DNA from: Hyalella azteca
Taxonomy: Eukaryota > Arthropoda > Malacostraca > Amphipoda > Hyalellidae
Direction of reading: 5' to 3'
Length of the DNA: 64,000 nt
Assembly (NCBI RefSeq): GCF_000764305.2
Contig: NW_025947685.1
Location: 124,001 to 188,000, forward strand
The stretch's first letter is position 1. The number at the start of each line of letters is the position of its first letter. The notes below the pieces were generated by a model. That model did not search any database, had not been told where the DNA came from, and saw nothing but the letters and a program-made list of their open reading frames with translations. This document shows positions 47,021 through 62,000 of this stretch, piece after piece. Both the position numbers and the translations under genes were made by a program.

Positions 47021-50000
47021 ATGTTAGATAAAATAATGTTGAAATTGATAACCCACATACGAAGAAAGAGACGACGGAAGGAGTGGTATACATACAATTT
47101 GCTGCTGCTGCTTCTGATATGTGTGACTAAGGTGAGGTTCTTTATACCTAGGTAGTAAGGTCTGAACTTCAGACGCTAACTCCAACACGACGAAGCACTG
47201 GCAGGAGAGTGGCTAGGAACTTTGTTTCGCACTCTTGTTTACAAGGATGTTAGGCTTCTATCAAAGCTGTTCCACGAATAATTTAACATAGAATTTAGTT
47301 TATTTCACACATTAGAGCGCTTAAGAAAATCTTGCTTCAATTGTTCAGTAGTCATCGTTGGAAATTGTAACGAAAAAGTGTTTGCTTTAACAGTTAAAGC
47401 AAACCCTTTTTCGTTACAGAGAAAGTTTAACTGAATTAGAACAAAAATGTTCCAAATTTTGTATGTAGTGCAAACTTTCCGTGTGTTAATTATGTTTCCG
47501 TATGTTAATTATCCGTATTATGTAACAAACTTTTCCACATATTAGCATCGTTAACTGAAGTGGTGGTCTTAGTCCAGGCGTCGCAGCGGCCGTCAGCCAA
47601 GCATGATTCTCACTTTCTCCCTCAACGTCTCGAATTCTCTTATGTTTTGATCGCATTTTTTTCGCGTGTTCTCTCTTAAATACCAGCAAGTGGCGAAAAT
47701 TTCCTTGGTTGAATGGAAGCCATGACTGCCAGAGTATTTCCACAAATTATGCAGAAAACCGGCATTATGAACCTTATCCTTATTTTATTCTTGATAACAT
47801 AATTAGTGTATAAGAATGTCAAGCTCATTTGTCAAGCCCAGCCAACGGACAGAACAGGGGCTCCCACATAGTGGACATTTGAGAATAAGCGGCTATTTAG
47901 ATAGATGGTATGCAGTTTCTGGACTTCAGGTTAATTTAAAAAGAAATACTACTCGATAGTCATCAGCCTCCGAGGCCTACTCATTAAAATGGAGGACCAC
48001 GCATAAAAATTGCGTGCATAATTTGTAATCCAGCTGGAACGTATGCATTCTTGATCTTTGTAATCCAGCTTTAAGTCATCATGTATACCTTACCTGCTTG
48101 TTCTAAATCTTTGTAATTCTGTTTTTTTTTTGCTTGTGCACTTTTGAGACTTGGCAGATCTTCATAGCTGTTACACCGCATCTTGTTGGTGGAAGAATTG
48201 CTGTTATCCTCCTCAGACGTACAGAATAGCCTTAAAGTATGCCTCTACAGTCGCGAGGATCTTTGCTACTGAATATGAATGAGGAAGCCAAACCCTGTAC
48301 TNTCTGTTGCGCTTGTCTGTCTGTGTATCTGTTGCGTTTGACTGTCTGTGTATATGTTGCGTTTGTCTGTCTATGTATCTGTTGCGTTTCTCTATTTACA
48401 TTATTATGCGTATTTCTCACAATTGTTTATCTGTTGAATTGTCGCAGAAATTGTATTCATAAGTGTTATTAATGTATGTTATGCTTGAACATAAACTTTG
48501 TGTATGGGTTTTCTATGTGTCTATCTTATGGTGGATTTTGAAGAATTGTACTGATTATTGATTTATTTATAACCCGTAAATTGCTACATAATACATTTTC
48601 TATCATGCATCCCGTGCAATGACAACGAATGCGATAGTAAGCAATATAAGTTATTCCAGGAATATAAGAAAAATTTCATTTCAGCAATCCATAATTTTTA
48701 GATCTACTGTATTCTGTAGGATACATCAAGATTGCAACAACTGTTTCCTATAGGATACAGTAGGACTCTATTCTGAGAGGTCATTTCTATGCGTGAGGCT
48801 TATACGCGCATGCACGCACAAGTGTCAGCTCGAGATGTGGATATGCGATCACGTTACTATGCTTATTTTCTTACGATGCTTTCTTTCGTTCAATGCTTAC
48901 TTAAATTTCTTCGTAAATATTGACTTAGAGAAAGCGTGACGCTCATGATATCCCGGCAGGTGGTCTGACTCACTTGGCTGTGGAGCAGTTGGCTCGACGC
49001 ACACCTCGTGTCATGCACATAGACAAATTAATGGGTTATATTGTCCAAATAGTGACTCACTTCTTGTATAGAGCACTGATATGTCCTTTTTGAAGTCGAA
49101 CTGGGTCAATATGATCCGCACCGGGCAGAAAATGCATCGTTATTTGGATAAAGTTTCGCTCATTTAGCTGAGTGAGCCTCTCATTCTAGAATAAAATGTT
49201 TACTATAAGGATTATATGGAGAATTTTAGCGAACGAAATGCCGTTACAAGCAATTAATGTGGTCGTTAGTGAATAAAAGTCGCAGTAGCCAGAGTATCGT
49301 AGAATTTAGAAAGCGGGAAAAGTCATGGATCTCGTTAAAACTAAGAGAGCAACAACCATATATATGCATTTGTTGACTGCTATTTGCATATGAATATTCA
49401 GCCAGTACTAATTCTGTTGAAAATGAAATGATATCATAATGGAATGAGTAAAAAACTGAAAAGACAAAAAATTACGTAAATTAATATATTTTTTAGCACA
49501 GCGTCTTATCCACAAAATAAATGCATGCTTAGCAGTATAAGACTTTCAAAAACGAAAGAAGTGGTGCGATTTGAAAACGAAGTGTCATTCCCTCACTAAG
49601 CTAACATTGCTATAAAAAAGATCAATTGTCCAATAGGTTGTATCTCTTCAGGAAAATAACGTTAAAGCAACGTTATTTGAGCGCTAAGTTAACGTTAAAA
49701 CGTTTAATCACCGTTGAACTAACGTCAGATGTCTAGCGTTCTTATTGCGATGCTTCGCGTGTGCTTGCGTGCGGGACATCGCCCCTATATACCGCTTGCC
49801 AACGCGTGCCGCGTGATCTTGCCAAGCCTGAGCTACGGGGTAGATGTGCCAGTAGATTCTGATGATGCTGTAGATACCCACCTCAAATAGAGGTTTATAT
49901 GAGGAAGTCTGATGTGGAATCCATATGCTGTGGAAGTCTGCTGCTCATATGGATTTAATTAAAGGTAGTAAGCCTCCAGTGAGCTGACACTACGTACTAT

Positions 50001-53000
50001 TAAACTGACCGTTTTCAAACGATTCAGCTGACCGTCTAGTAAGCCTCCAGTGAGCTGACTGTACGATTCAGTTGACCGTCTAGTAAGCCTCCAGTGAGCT
50101 GACTGTACGATTCAGCTGACCGTCTAGTAAGCCTCCAGTGAGCTGACTGTACGATTCAGCTGACCGTCTAGTAAGCCTCCAGTGAGCTGACTGTACGATT
50201 CAGCTGACAGTCTAGTAAGCCTCCAGTGAGCTGACTGTACGATTCAGCTGACCGTCTAGTAAGCCTCCAGTGAGCTGACTGTACGATTCANNNNNNNNNN
50301 NNNNNNNNNNNNNNNNNNNNNNNNNNNNNNNNNNNNNNNNNNNNNNNNNNNNNNNNNNNNNNNNNNNNNNNNNNNNNNNNNNNNNNNNNNNNNNNNNNNN
50401 NNNNNNNNNNNNNNNNNNNNNNNNNNNNNNNNNNNNNNNNNNNNNNNNNNNNNNNNNNNNNNNNNNNNNNNNNNNNNNNNNNNNNNNNNNNNNNNNNNNN
50501 NNNNNNNNNNNNNNNNNNNNNNNNNNNNNCAGCAACAGCAGCACCAGCAGCAGCAGCACCAGCAACAGCAGCACCAGCAACAGCAGCACCAGCAGCAGCA
50601 GCACCAGCAACAGCAGCACCAGCAGCAGCAGCACCAGCAACAGCAGCACCAGCTTGTCATTCATATCCACACTGATTTCCTTCGATGTTAGTTACATTAG
50701 TTATTGTGCTTTAGTTCTAGTGCATTCTTTAGATATTTTCAGACTACATATGAGTGGCAATTAGTACCGTATGGGAAGAGCTTATAAAACTGTTATTCTT
50801 ATTCCCTTCAGCTGCAGTTCCTATCAACTTGGCTGGTATTGAAATTATTGTATTACGTATGTTATATTAAATTATATTATATAATAACATATTATATTAA
50901 TGCAGCATTATTGCCTATTCAATTTTCTTGTCCGCTCGTGTTAATAAGTATAGCTGCCATTGCTAATCACCCCTAATAATGAATGTTATGACAAAGCATG
51001 AATGTATGTATGATGGTAGCATTCATGAATGTATGCATGATGGTAGCATTCATGAATGTATGCATGTTGATAGCATTCATGAATGTATGTATGTTGATTG
51101 ATAGCAGAGGTGTGGACATCTGTTTGTTGTGAGGGCAAGGGTGCTGGTAGGAATGGAGTAAATACACATATAGGGGGATGTGATGAGGGGTGATGTGTAC
51201 GTGGTGTGATGAGGTGAGAAGGAAACAACTGATGGTTGAATGTGAGATGAATGAGAGAGACAGCTGGTAATGATGTCGGTGAATGTAAATGTGGTGGTGA
51301 GCGAGATGGTGTGGAGAGAGATGGTGTGGGGTATGAGAGAGATTGTGTGGGGTATGAGAGATGGTGTGGGGTATGAGAGAGATGGTGTGGGGTATGAGAG
51401 AGATGGTGTGGGGTATGAGAGAGATGGTGTGGGGTATGAGAGAGATGGTGTGGGGTATGAGAGATGGTGTGGGGTATGAGAGAGATGGTGTGGGGTATGA
51501 GAGAGATGGTGTGGGAATTTGGTGAGAATTTGAAGGCTAAAAAGAGAGGATAAGAATGACAGAAATAAGTTTGATGATTGGTGGACTACCTATAAAAAGT
51601 GAATAAACAATAACCATAAGAAAGATCGGCTTCCAACATTATGTTCCAAGATGCACGATTATTTTTTTAACTTAAATGTATGTTAGTCAATTAGGATGTT
51701 AACAATGTTTGCGAAAATCCTAATATCTTTAATTGAGATAAATTTTAATCTTATTGGAGCGCGATGACTGAAAATTTTGGTTGCATGACAATGAGCCGAC
51801 AAAAGGTCATCTGCCGTTACCACGCCCTCAATTTAATTTCATTAATTCAATACGAAATCTAATTTAATTCAAATCCGAGTATACCGACCTAATTTAATTG
51901 GAATTTAGCACAGTATTACTAAATTGTATTATCTCCTCAGTTAAATTTATAAACTGATCCAACGATTATCGTCTTTAATGTGTTATAACTTCTATCGTTA
52001 TTAGGAAGAATCTTTATTTTATTAATTTAATGAGAAATCTCATCTAATTAGGATCCGAGTATGCTGGTCTAATTAATTTTTCGACGAAATTCAACGGTTG
52101 TAAAATTTAAGATTTATATTTTAAATCTGAGAATGTTATTGTAATGGAAATAGATCATTTAAGCGCTAAAAATTTACTTTTTATTTGGAGAACTTTGTTA
52201 AAACTGGGTCGCATTACATGATAAACTTGTTTTTTTAACAAACTTTCATAAGTTATTTGCGTTGCATCCCCATTTTTACAATAACAGTTCCGATGCAAAT
52301 TTATAAATACTCACTTCGTCTTTCTCATGAAGCCAATTGTCGATTCGATCAGTTCTTATTAACGTGCAACTGATGCATAGCCATATATTATACTGTATAT
52401 GGCTCTTCTTATATAGGAGCATGCGTATAACGCTGTAACTTTCTCGTTCAATATTAACATTTTTTTATGCTAGTCAGTGAATTAGAGACATGTGTTGCAA
52501 ATAATGGCAGTGTTTGCTGCCTTATTCCGGTGTGCGGTACAATAGTTATACTAAATTTTTCTGTACAATACAATATTTTTACAATACTAAAATTTCTGTA
52601 CAATAGTTACTAAATTTTTAGTTTATATAAACTTTTTTGAAAGATTTGTGGCATTCTGATCGAGGCCGTCAAAAGAAAGATTGCACGTGATTAATGCAAC
52701 ATGGAATAAAAAAATCTGGATGTACTGTAGGGTTTTCGAAGAGAGGGAAACAATTTTTCTTGAACACTGTAAAAAAGATGGGCTTACTTTACGGGACTTT
52801 TTAACACGTTGACTACGATTGCTTCATCTAGTACTATTATTTCATTTTTTGTACTTTTTTTAAGCAGGATTGCCAGACGGTTATTTTTTTCCGGACAAAT
52901 TCCGTGATTTAGTTTTTCTCAATTGCGTTGGCCGGCTAAAATTTATGATAGGGGTACTTCCTAATTAAATTTAAATACTGCAAAAAGAAAATAAATGGGA

Positions 53001-56000
53001 TTTTTATAGCGGAACCTACAAATAAACTAGTATACATTGAATTATCGGCCTTTTTTGGCCTTTTTTGTTCTCGGATTTAGCCGATTGTAGGCAACCTTAA
53101 TTATGTACCACTACCTCCTGGAGAAATAAATTTCGTGGTACGCATATGTACCAATACGTAGTCAACGTGTTAAATTGCTGAATCAAATTGCAGCAAAATC
53201 TGGGAGATTTTTCTAGAGCAGAGCATTATGTGATCCTGATATAAAACAGGAACAGCTGAGCTCGGCAACACAGCAGCATCAACAAACATGCACTCTCAGC
53301 GGCATGATCAATAGTGCAAGAACTCCACGTAAATTCCTGCGTAATTGCTTCATAATTCAATAAAGAAAATATTAAAACATAAATATTACGAGTTTAATTT
53401 ACGTCATTTTAAGTTTTCCGTCCATGCGTTCATAATGCTGCGTCTCGCGAGCACGTCAGTGTTGCACTGTGCGACCACACCCTGACTTACAATATCGGCC
53501 GTAATTCCACTTTAAAGCTTCAGAGTAATTTTCTGCTAAACTGCTACGGAGATCACAGGAAAGGCTGTAAATTTAACAGCCCTTGAAGGCAAGCGCGCAA
53601 CTACACACCATGATTTTTAGCGCATTTTCTCATTTATGGAAAAAATGCACTATTGTGCTCGCCATGTCCGTCTGTCCGTCCGTCCGTGACTTCACGTTTT
53701 CGTCGACGAGAAAATGCGCTCTCTGTCACTCACTGCAGTGAGTACTGAGTTATATTTTTTTGTGTTAGTGTGTTCTTGTTGACACACTTGTGCGCTCCTG
53801 GACCCACGTTTGGTACCTATAATAGATTTTATGAAAGGCTTTAATCGAGTGAAGTGATGATGTCAGGCTGTTATATATGATAGCCATAGCACATAATAAT
53901 TACTAATTTATTTGAATCCGCAGTTAAATATGCTATTCTGAATTTCTATTAGATCATCTTTAATTTTCTCAATTTGTTTGACATTATTTTTAATTATTTT
54001 TCTCTTAAATAATAGTCATACTCATGAACTACATAAATTGTTCTGAATAAAAACACGTTTCGTTTGGTAGCATTTTGGATGCGTAAGGAAGTCGAGTAGA
54101 GTTAGCCGAGTAGAAGAGTTTCATGTACACAGTCCCATGTGTAAGTCACATGAGTTTACGATCACGAATCACTTATTTCTATCCTTCAAGAGACGCGTAC
54201 TAACAAAACTTTACGATCACACAAGACTTCTGTGTAGTTGTTGCCCCGTGTAAACTGCTGCAGAGTGTGCGCCACGACAAGGCATATTACGTTGGTGTGG
54301 TGTCGCCTCTTTATTTCGGTGCCGTACTCTTTATTTTTTATTTGCTCTCTTGCGTTTCTACGTATAAATCATAATTATGAGATCCATGCACTCAATTCAT
54401 AGTTTTTTTTGTCGCGAACATTTCATTAATTATTATTTTTGGACATTTTGTATCAATTAATTTTTTAACATCCGTAAAGTTTTTCTTGTTATAACTTTCA
54501 GCCCTCGTGCCGATGCTCACACCAGTTCTAACCTTGTCTCCTACAGGCAAGCGGGTCCGAGGTGGTGATCCAGATCCCTGAGGAGCAGGTGAAAGATCAG
54601 GATGGATTTTATAGGCTGGATTACAAGCCTCCTCAAGGGATACCTGTCCCTAACTCCACGTTCACCCCGCAAGAGATGGCAAGGGGGGTGAAACTGAAGC
54701 ATGCTCAGCCTGGTATGAGGTATGACTTTGAGTTGTACTACAGCAACGCTACCATCAACGACTGGGCTACCTGGACTGCTACCATTACAACAAGTGAGAG
54801 CTTATTGTGTACCTACTAATTAGTTGAAGGTGTTACCTGTGCATTTGGTACTAACGGTACCTACAGTAAATTTTGAAGTTTGTGCAATTTGTACTAAAAA
54901 GTTTTGTTCAGCTCCTCAAACGTATACTTATTATTTAAAGTATGGTACTGCTTACTTATATTTACGGTTATCGTCAGCACGCAAATATTCGCACTTACGT
55001 GTTTTTTAAAGTAAATTGTGTTCACTTTTGAGTGATGTTACTGTAAAAAAGATGGGCTTCCTTGATGGGACTTGAATCTCAAAAGAAAGTGGGTGTAACT
55101 CGACACCCAAGTCGTCCCTCTGTGTTAAAAGTTGGTTTGCAAATTCATTCATTGAATTTAAATTCATGATAATATAAAGTTTTATTCGTTTTTTTATTAT
55201 GGTAAAACAATATATATATTTATTTATATAATCATAAACTAATTGTGAATGCCTGACATTATCAGTTGACCAGTACTCGATCACGAATTGCTGTCACAAA
55301 TCCACCAGTTTGCATTCTCTGGATTTGGTTAACTTAACTTCTTTGTATTTCGCCTTCAGCTCCCGCGATGCCTGAGAACCTGAACATCAACGTTGACACT
55401 CTGAAGCTCGCTCTCGTGTCCTGGGACCCACCGAACTCCGGCGGCTACTCAGCCTTCAAGCTCAAGGTCTGCTTCATCTTAGGTTTTAACTTGATTATTA
55501 TCTTTAATTAATTCTATGTTATTACTCAAGGTCTGCTTCATCTTAAGTTTTAAATCAATAATTATCTTAATTAATTCTATGTTATTAATCCTCAATTGAT
55601 ATAGTTGGAGCATCAACGATTCTTCTTGATCTAATAAGAATGACGAAGGAAAATGAAGCAGAAAATCTTCAGTTTAGTGTAGAACATGATACCGACTGCC
55701 TCCTGGAGTACCGAGGCAAATGGCATCAATTAAGACGCCCGAGTCGCGCCATGAGTACCGAATTAGGGTTCTTCAATCTGAATAAATAATTCTATACTAA
55801 GTTGAAAGATAGTCTCTATCTTCGAGCATGAAGCAAGAAGTTCGACATTGTGAGTGAAACAGAAACAGTTTTAGTAAAGCACTCTGCGCATTCCGTTAGT
55901 AACGATCATGACTGTTCGAGTCAACTTGACCCACAACGTATTGTGGAGTAGGGGTGGAAATTGCGACACTTGCCCAAAGGGGCATGCGTTCTCCGTCATT

Positions 56001-59000
56001 GTCTGGTTCTTGCGAGCGCGTGCGTATGAGAACAACGCTCCACTTTCACTGTCTGCTGCTGCTGCTTCCGCGCAGCGCCTGCTGCTAGAGGGAAAATATC
56101 GGCTTGTCGGTGGCCGACATTCAGTCATTAAGTGGCTATAGCGCTGAATTCCGGCATTTAGTGGTTATAGCGCTGAATTCATGCATTTAGTGGTTATAGC
56201 GCTGAATTCAGGCATTTAGTGGCTATATAGCGCTGGATTCAGGCATTTAGTGGTTATAGCGCTGAATTCATGCATTTAGTGGTTATAGCGCTAAATTCAG
56301 GCATTTAGTGGTTATAGCGCTGAATTCAAGCTTTTAGTGGTTATAGCGCTAAATTCAGGCATTTAGTGGTTATTGCACTGAATTCAAGCATTTAGTAGCT
56401 ACAGCGCTGAATTCAAGCATTCAGTGGTTATAGCGCTGAATTCGAGCATTTGTGGCTACATCGCTGAATTCAAGCATTTAGTGGCTATAGCGCCGAATTT
56501 AAGCATTTATAGTGGCTACAACGCTGAATTCAAGCATTTAGTGGCTGAACCAATGAACCCAGCATCAAGATTTTAAGCATAAAGCGCCATCTTGATGTAT
56601 TGCATTGTTTATCTTTGAATATGAATGTTACAACTGAACTTTATGCACATAATTTTGCTGCAGAGTTTTATATGATTCTGGAGATGTATAGCAAGAGTAT
56701 ATGTTCTATAGGATTCATTTTGTAAGAAAGTTGGTTTTACGTTGAGGCACATATTTCCGTGTGATTTTTGCGGATAAAGCATGTTGGAAATTGAGGTTGC
56801 GAGGCTAAGATATACAGTGACTTATATTATTCGATCGCAATGAACGCTTCTATCCTGTGAGAATTTGCACGCTTTGAGGAAATATTAATTGAGCGATTTC
56901 CGCGTTTATTTTTCTAGTGGTAGGTAGACTATATGAATTTGTAAGATGTTATTTGTTTTCATTTGGAGATTAGATGGATGCAGAGACTCATGATCCAATA
57001 TCAATCATGATATTGTCGTGATATCATGATCATGATATATCAATCATGATCAATATGTCGGCTGATTAGGAGCAATGGACGTATTCGATTGTCGGATGTT
57101 TGTACAGTCATATGCACTGCTGTTGATGCTGAGCTGTATATCGAGATTAGTATATCGATTTAGTATATCTAGATTAAGAGATACGTATAAGCTGTTCTCT
57201 TAGGCTGTAACATGAATTGTTATGATGGTTAAGCTTCTGGAAAGCACGACTTTACTTAGCTTGTATCTGTTTTAATACATTTTACAACCGTAACTCAATA
57301 TGCGGTATGACTACCACTGTACCGCGCAGGAAGTAAACAGAATACTGGACTCGGTTATGAAAAAAATGTACGTGAACCTTTCACGATTGGTGAATGCCTT
57401 TCATGATGTCACGTGGTATACGAAGTAGTGCGAGTAGGTGCGTGGTATACGAAGTAGTGCGAGTAGGTGCGTGGTATACGAAGTAGTGCGAGTAGGTGCG
57501 TGGTATACGTGGTAGTGCGAGTAGGTGCGTGGTATACGTGGTAGTGCGAGTAGGTGCGTGGTATACGTGGTAGTGCGAGTAGGTGCGTGGTATACGAAGT
57601 AGTGCGAGTAGGTGCGTGGTATACGAAGTAGTGCGAGTAGGTGCGTGGTATACGTAGTAGTGCTAGTAGGTGCGTGGTATACGTAGTAGTGCTAGTAGGT
57701 GCGTGGTATACGAAGTAGCGCGAGGTAGGTACACGTAGCAGTAGCCTTGTAGCGCTAGTGGGTACACGTAGCAGTAGCCTTGTAGCGCTAGTGGGTACAC
57801 GTAGCAGTAGCCTTGTAGCGCGCAGTAGCCTGAGGGTATATATAAGCGCGCGTATGGCACTGTGAACTTTACTGTACGCGGTTGACTGCTGCACGAAAGT
57901 TCAGCGTCGGAACATAAGCCTGCATGACGCGCGCAACTGGGGCGAGGTCAGCTCCAGCGGGAGCTCTGGGCATTGCGCATGATATAAGAATGAAATATGC
58001 TATGTAGGTTCCGAATAAAAAATGCCACAATATCAAATATATTTATATTAAACTTTATTTGATCACTCGATCGCACGGTAATCACTCGAACTTGCAGGCT
58101 ATTATGGTAATTATCTTTATTACTTGCATTCCTTTGAATTATTAGTTCTGTATAATATCTACATCGCCATAATTAAATATCGTGAAATTATAATTTTGAG
58201 GGTATATTTGGCTCATCATGTAGTTATTAAACATTAAGCTATGATTTGATTGAAGAGATCTATTTTAATATCATAGAACTTGACGTAATCATGACAATAT
58301 CTACCGACTGAAGAGATCTATTTTAATATCATAGAACTTGACATAATAATGACTATATCTGCCGACTGAAGAGATCTATTTTAATATCATAGAACTTGAC
58401 ATGATCATGACAATATCTGCCGACTGAAGAGATCTATTTTAATATCAAAGAACTTGACATAATAATGACAATATCTGCCTGTGATCTCAAACCTACCATT
58501 CACGTCCCGTGGAACGCTTTCAACTGTATAATTCAACAATTTAAAGCTGTAAACTCGTTCTCCATACTGGTAAATTCCTAAGTCGTTACGACAATTTCCT
58601 ATTCTAGTCCCGAGCGCAGCTCCGTTATACTCCTATTATCTTGAATTACCGGATCGACAAGATCAATTTACTGTGGAAAGAAAGTAGTGATCACGAGTAG
58701 CGTAACTACTTGTACTTAATGGCAGTCACCGCAGGCGCACATGGAGCGATGTACTGCTAGAGTATGCAATTAAACGCTCTCCGAGTCATGGATAATCTCT
58801 GGTTAAACTCTATCTCATGTTCTGCTCGCTAACGGTTAAGTATAGAAAATGATCAAACGTGCGCCTTATTTTTAAGTTCATAATACTATTGTTTAATCGT
58901 TAATAATTCAATCTCAGCCATTTTCAGTAAACATGTTTTTGGTCGTGAGGCCTTTAATCGTGAACAGCAATTGTTCATGAAGAGTAGAGATGAAAGGTTG

Positions 59001-62000
59001 AAATATCGAGTAGGAGAATAGTTATAAGCCTCCTCAGAAGATCATTAAATTTATATATTAGCGTCATGCTCAAAAAGTGCCTCGGAGTTCTCACTATAAC
59101 ATAATAATGAGTATATATTGATAACTTTCATTCTCACTCGTGCTACGCTATAGTTGGATGGCCTAAACTTGGTACACGTCTCGGCATTTGCCACAGTATT
59201 CCTATAGCTGTTCCCTGGAACGTTCGTTTTAGCTGAATGTTTGTGCGCTCAGGAATGCTGCTTTTGTGCAGGTGAATAATAATAAAAATAATAATAATAC
59301 CTACTCACAATAACTCGAGTAGTGATATCATTGATGGTAGTAGCATTGAAGATTTCACCCAGAAAAATGAGTGAGAGTTGGTCCAAATTGCAAAGTACTT
59401 TTTGCCATTGTGTGATTTATCCTGACCCTGTTTGGCTCGGCAAAATATATCTGTGCTGAGTGCAGAAAGTGTCACCATTGGAACAACCAGACCCAATAAT
59501 ATTTCTGAGTGAATTCAGGGAACTTATACACCGATCAATCAGTTTGTGACGATGCGCATTGAATGAATCGTACGTGTTCGACCAGCCCAGTTTTCGGGAC
59601 ATGACACGTCCACAATAATTGCCTAATGTCAGCAGTTATCAAGAAAAAGTAATGAGGCTTTTTGTTCAAATAGAGACAAATTTTTTCCCCGCAGCATTGA
59701 AACATCATGTTCCGGGCCTAGTTTATATATGTAGGATGACTCAGACTAATACAAATGCGATATGGAGAACGACCAATATAGCACGTTTTTTCCAATTAGT
59801 GATAAATTTCTTCCTCGTAGCATCGAAACACCATGTTCCGGTCCAAGTTTATATAGGATGACTAATACAAGTGCAATTTAGAGAAGGACCAATATTGCAC
59901 GTAATTTGATGAATGCTGTTTTTTTTTGTTGTAGGTGACTCCGTTATCGGAACCGCAGAGCAGCATCCGTAATTTCGTGGTGACCGAAGACCAACTTCCG
60001 TTCCACTTGTACGATCTTACACCAGGGGCATCATACCAGCTCCGCCTGTCTACTGTCTACGAGAAGAAAGAGAGTGTCGTTTTTATTTCTTCTAATTTTA
60101 CTACACGTGAGTAACTCTGAGAATAAAAAGTTGAGTGAGAATAGTTGTCAATAAAAAAAAATAAAAAGTTGAGTTGAGAATAAAAAAGTGAGTAACTCTG
60201 AGAATACACATGAACTTATGCGTTCATGTGTAGTTTGAAATATAACTAAATTTAAACGCGAGTGCATAAAATATACATGTAGATTATTTAACCTCAAGAA
60301 GCCTGTAACTTTATTTAAATACTAAGAATTTAAAAGCAAATAATAGTCCACAAAAATTCATATCTTTATAGAAAACTTTATATCTCTTTATTTAAATAGC
60401 TTTAATATTGTTTTTGTAGCCGATTTGCAATTGGAGTTGATTATTTCTGCACAGAATACCCACATGAAATATGTTCTTTCTGAGTGAGCAATGCTTAGAA
60501 GTCTACACATAATCTTCGTCCGCTAACCTCAAAATCTTCGTCTGCTAACCATGATCAGTCTAGGCGTGACTACACGCTTATAAAGTCTTCATGCTCCATT
60601 AGGTCTTTTCTCATGCTTGATTAAATCGAAATGCAACAAAACTACTCGCTTCTTTCGATGCTAAAATTGAATTAAGTAACGTATATCCGTAACGTGCATT
60701 TCAGATTACCAGTTTATACTGATCATTTCCATTTCTCTGGCTCATCTTAGCTACCGTTATGATGAGCATATAAAAATTTATATGTTTGAACATTTACATA
60801 TAGATAGCATTTCCCCATCATCGAGAAAGCTACGCTCTTTGTTGTGATAAATTCTCACGCTTTCTCTCGTTCCTGTGTCCCGTGAAGCTAAACTCAGTCT
60901 CACAGCTAGTTAGATTTTTCTAGAATTTCTGCTAATTAGCTTATATTTTTTAGAATATTTTATAAAATTTTGTTTGAATAATCTTTTTGTAAATTGGAGC
61001 AATATTTAACTAAAACATCTTTATATATAGATATTTACTGCGGCAGCATTCACAAGCTCAATTGAATTACTTCCTAATCATGGGCGCGCTAAAACTTTCG
61101 TTCAGATATAAATAGTCTACAACTGCTTGTCGATTTCATGGGACTCGTTGCGGCCACTTTATTATGTTTAAATACTAGCTTCCCTTTATTCCATTATTTA
61201 ACATGACCGTTTATTTAATTTTTATTTAATTCATTTGATCTTTGAGTATAACACAGTACTACTGTGAAGCTGAAATAAGTCCATCTCTTCAATCAGGATA
61301 TATTAATGTTCATGAATTACAACTATCTAATTGTACGAAATATTCCTCGCAATGAAGGTTTGAAGACCACAAAACCGACTGATTCATGCATCGCTGGACT
61401 GGTAATGTTAACTCCCGACGCACCTCTAACGATTCTCTTGACGCGGTACCGCGATGTAGAAAAATGTTCTCAGGGTCTCACGATGAGATCAATTCTGGTC
61501 GTTGTGGCCGTGGCACGACAGCCGTAGATAATCCAATTACTCTGGCGCAAAATCCTGTTATTGTGCACGGAATGACTGGCCGCTTCTGCCATGTTGAATC
61601 CGTCTGATTTTACAACCCTTCGGTAGGTATTTTTCGTTGGGTTTAACCATCTAGTAACATTTTTAACCTGAAGCTTCTGCCATGTTGAATCCGTCTGACT
61701 TTACAACCCTTTCGTAGGTATTTTCGTTGGGTTTAAAGCACCGTTTAACCATCTAGTAATTTTTTTAACGCAATCGGTTTACCTATTCGTCCAGTTTTTA
61801 GCAATCACTTGTTCTTAAAGAGGTTTTGATAAGGGATCTTATTTGGATAATGACGTAAAACTTTTGAGTTTTATCTTCCCGCCATCGTAAAGAGATGTAA
61901 ATAGATAACGTAATGATTATTTAACATGAAGTTAAATAACCATTTTAAGGATCTTCAAACCTTCAGATTTTTAGACTAAGGATATATTTTACTAAGGTTA

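Larger units (their letters stand above)
47132..54546 (+). other. Ptp10D intron 1 (about 7.4 kb, includes an N gap)
   Basis: Bounded by ACTAAG|GTGAGG and CTCCTACAG|GCAAGC. It holds a 53-bp near-perfect palindrome (47366-47418), several minisatellites, the 239-base gap and an interspersed element at 53622. No second gene was recognised inside. Confidence 0.8.

Noticed and set aside
50212..50670. Frames of 134-152 codons across the gap
   Set aside because: They span Ns and CAG-type repeats; no biological frame can be inferred.
57409..57894. Long minus-strand open frame of 161 codons
   Set aside because: It is produced by the 29-bp minisatellite; two frames are open over the same stretch and composition follows the repeat.
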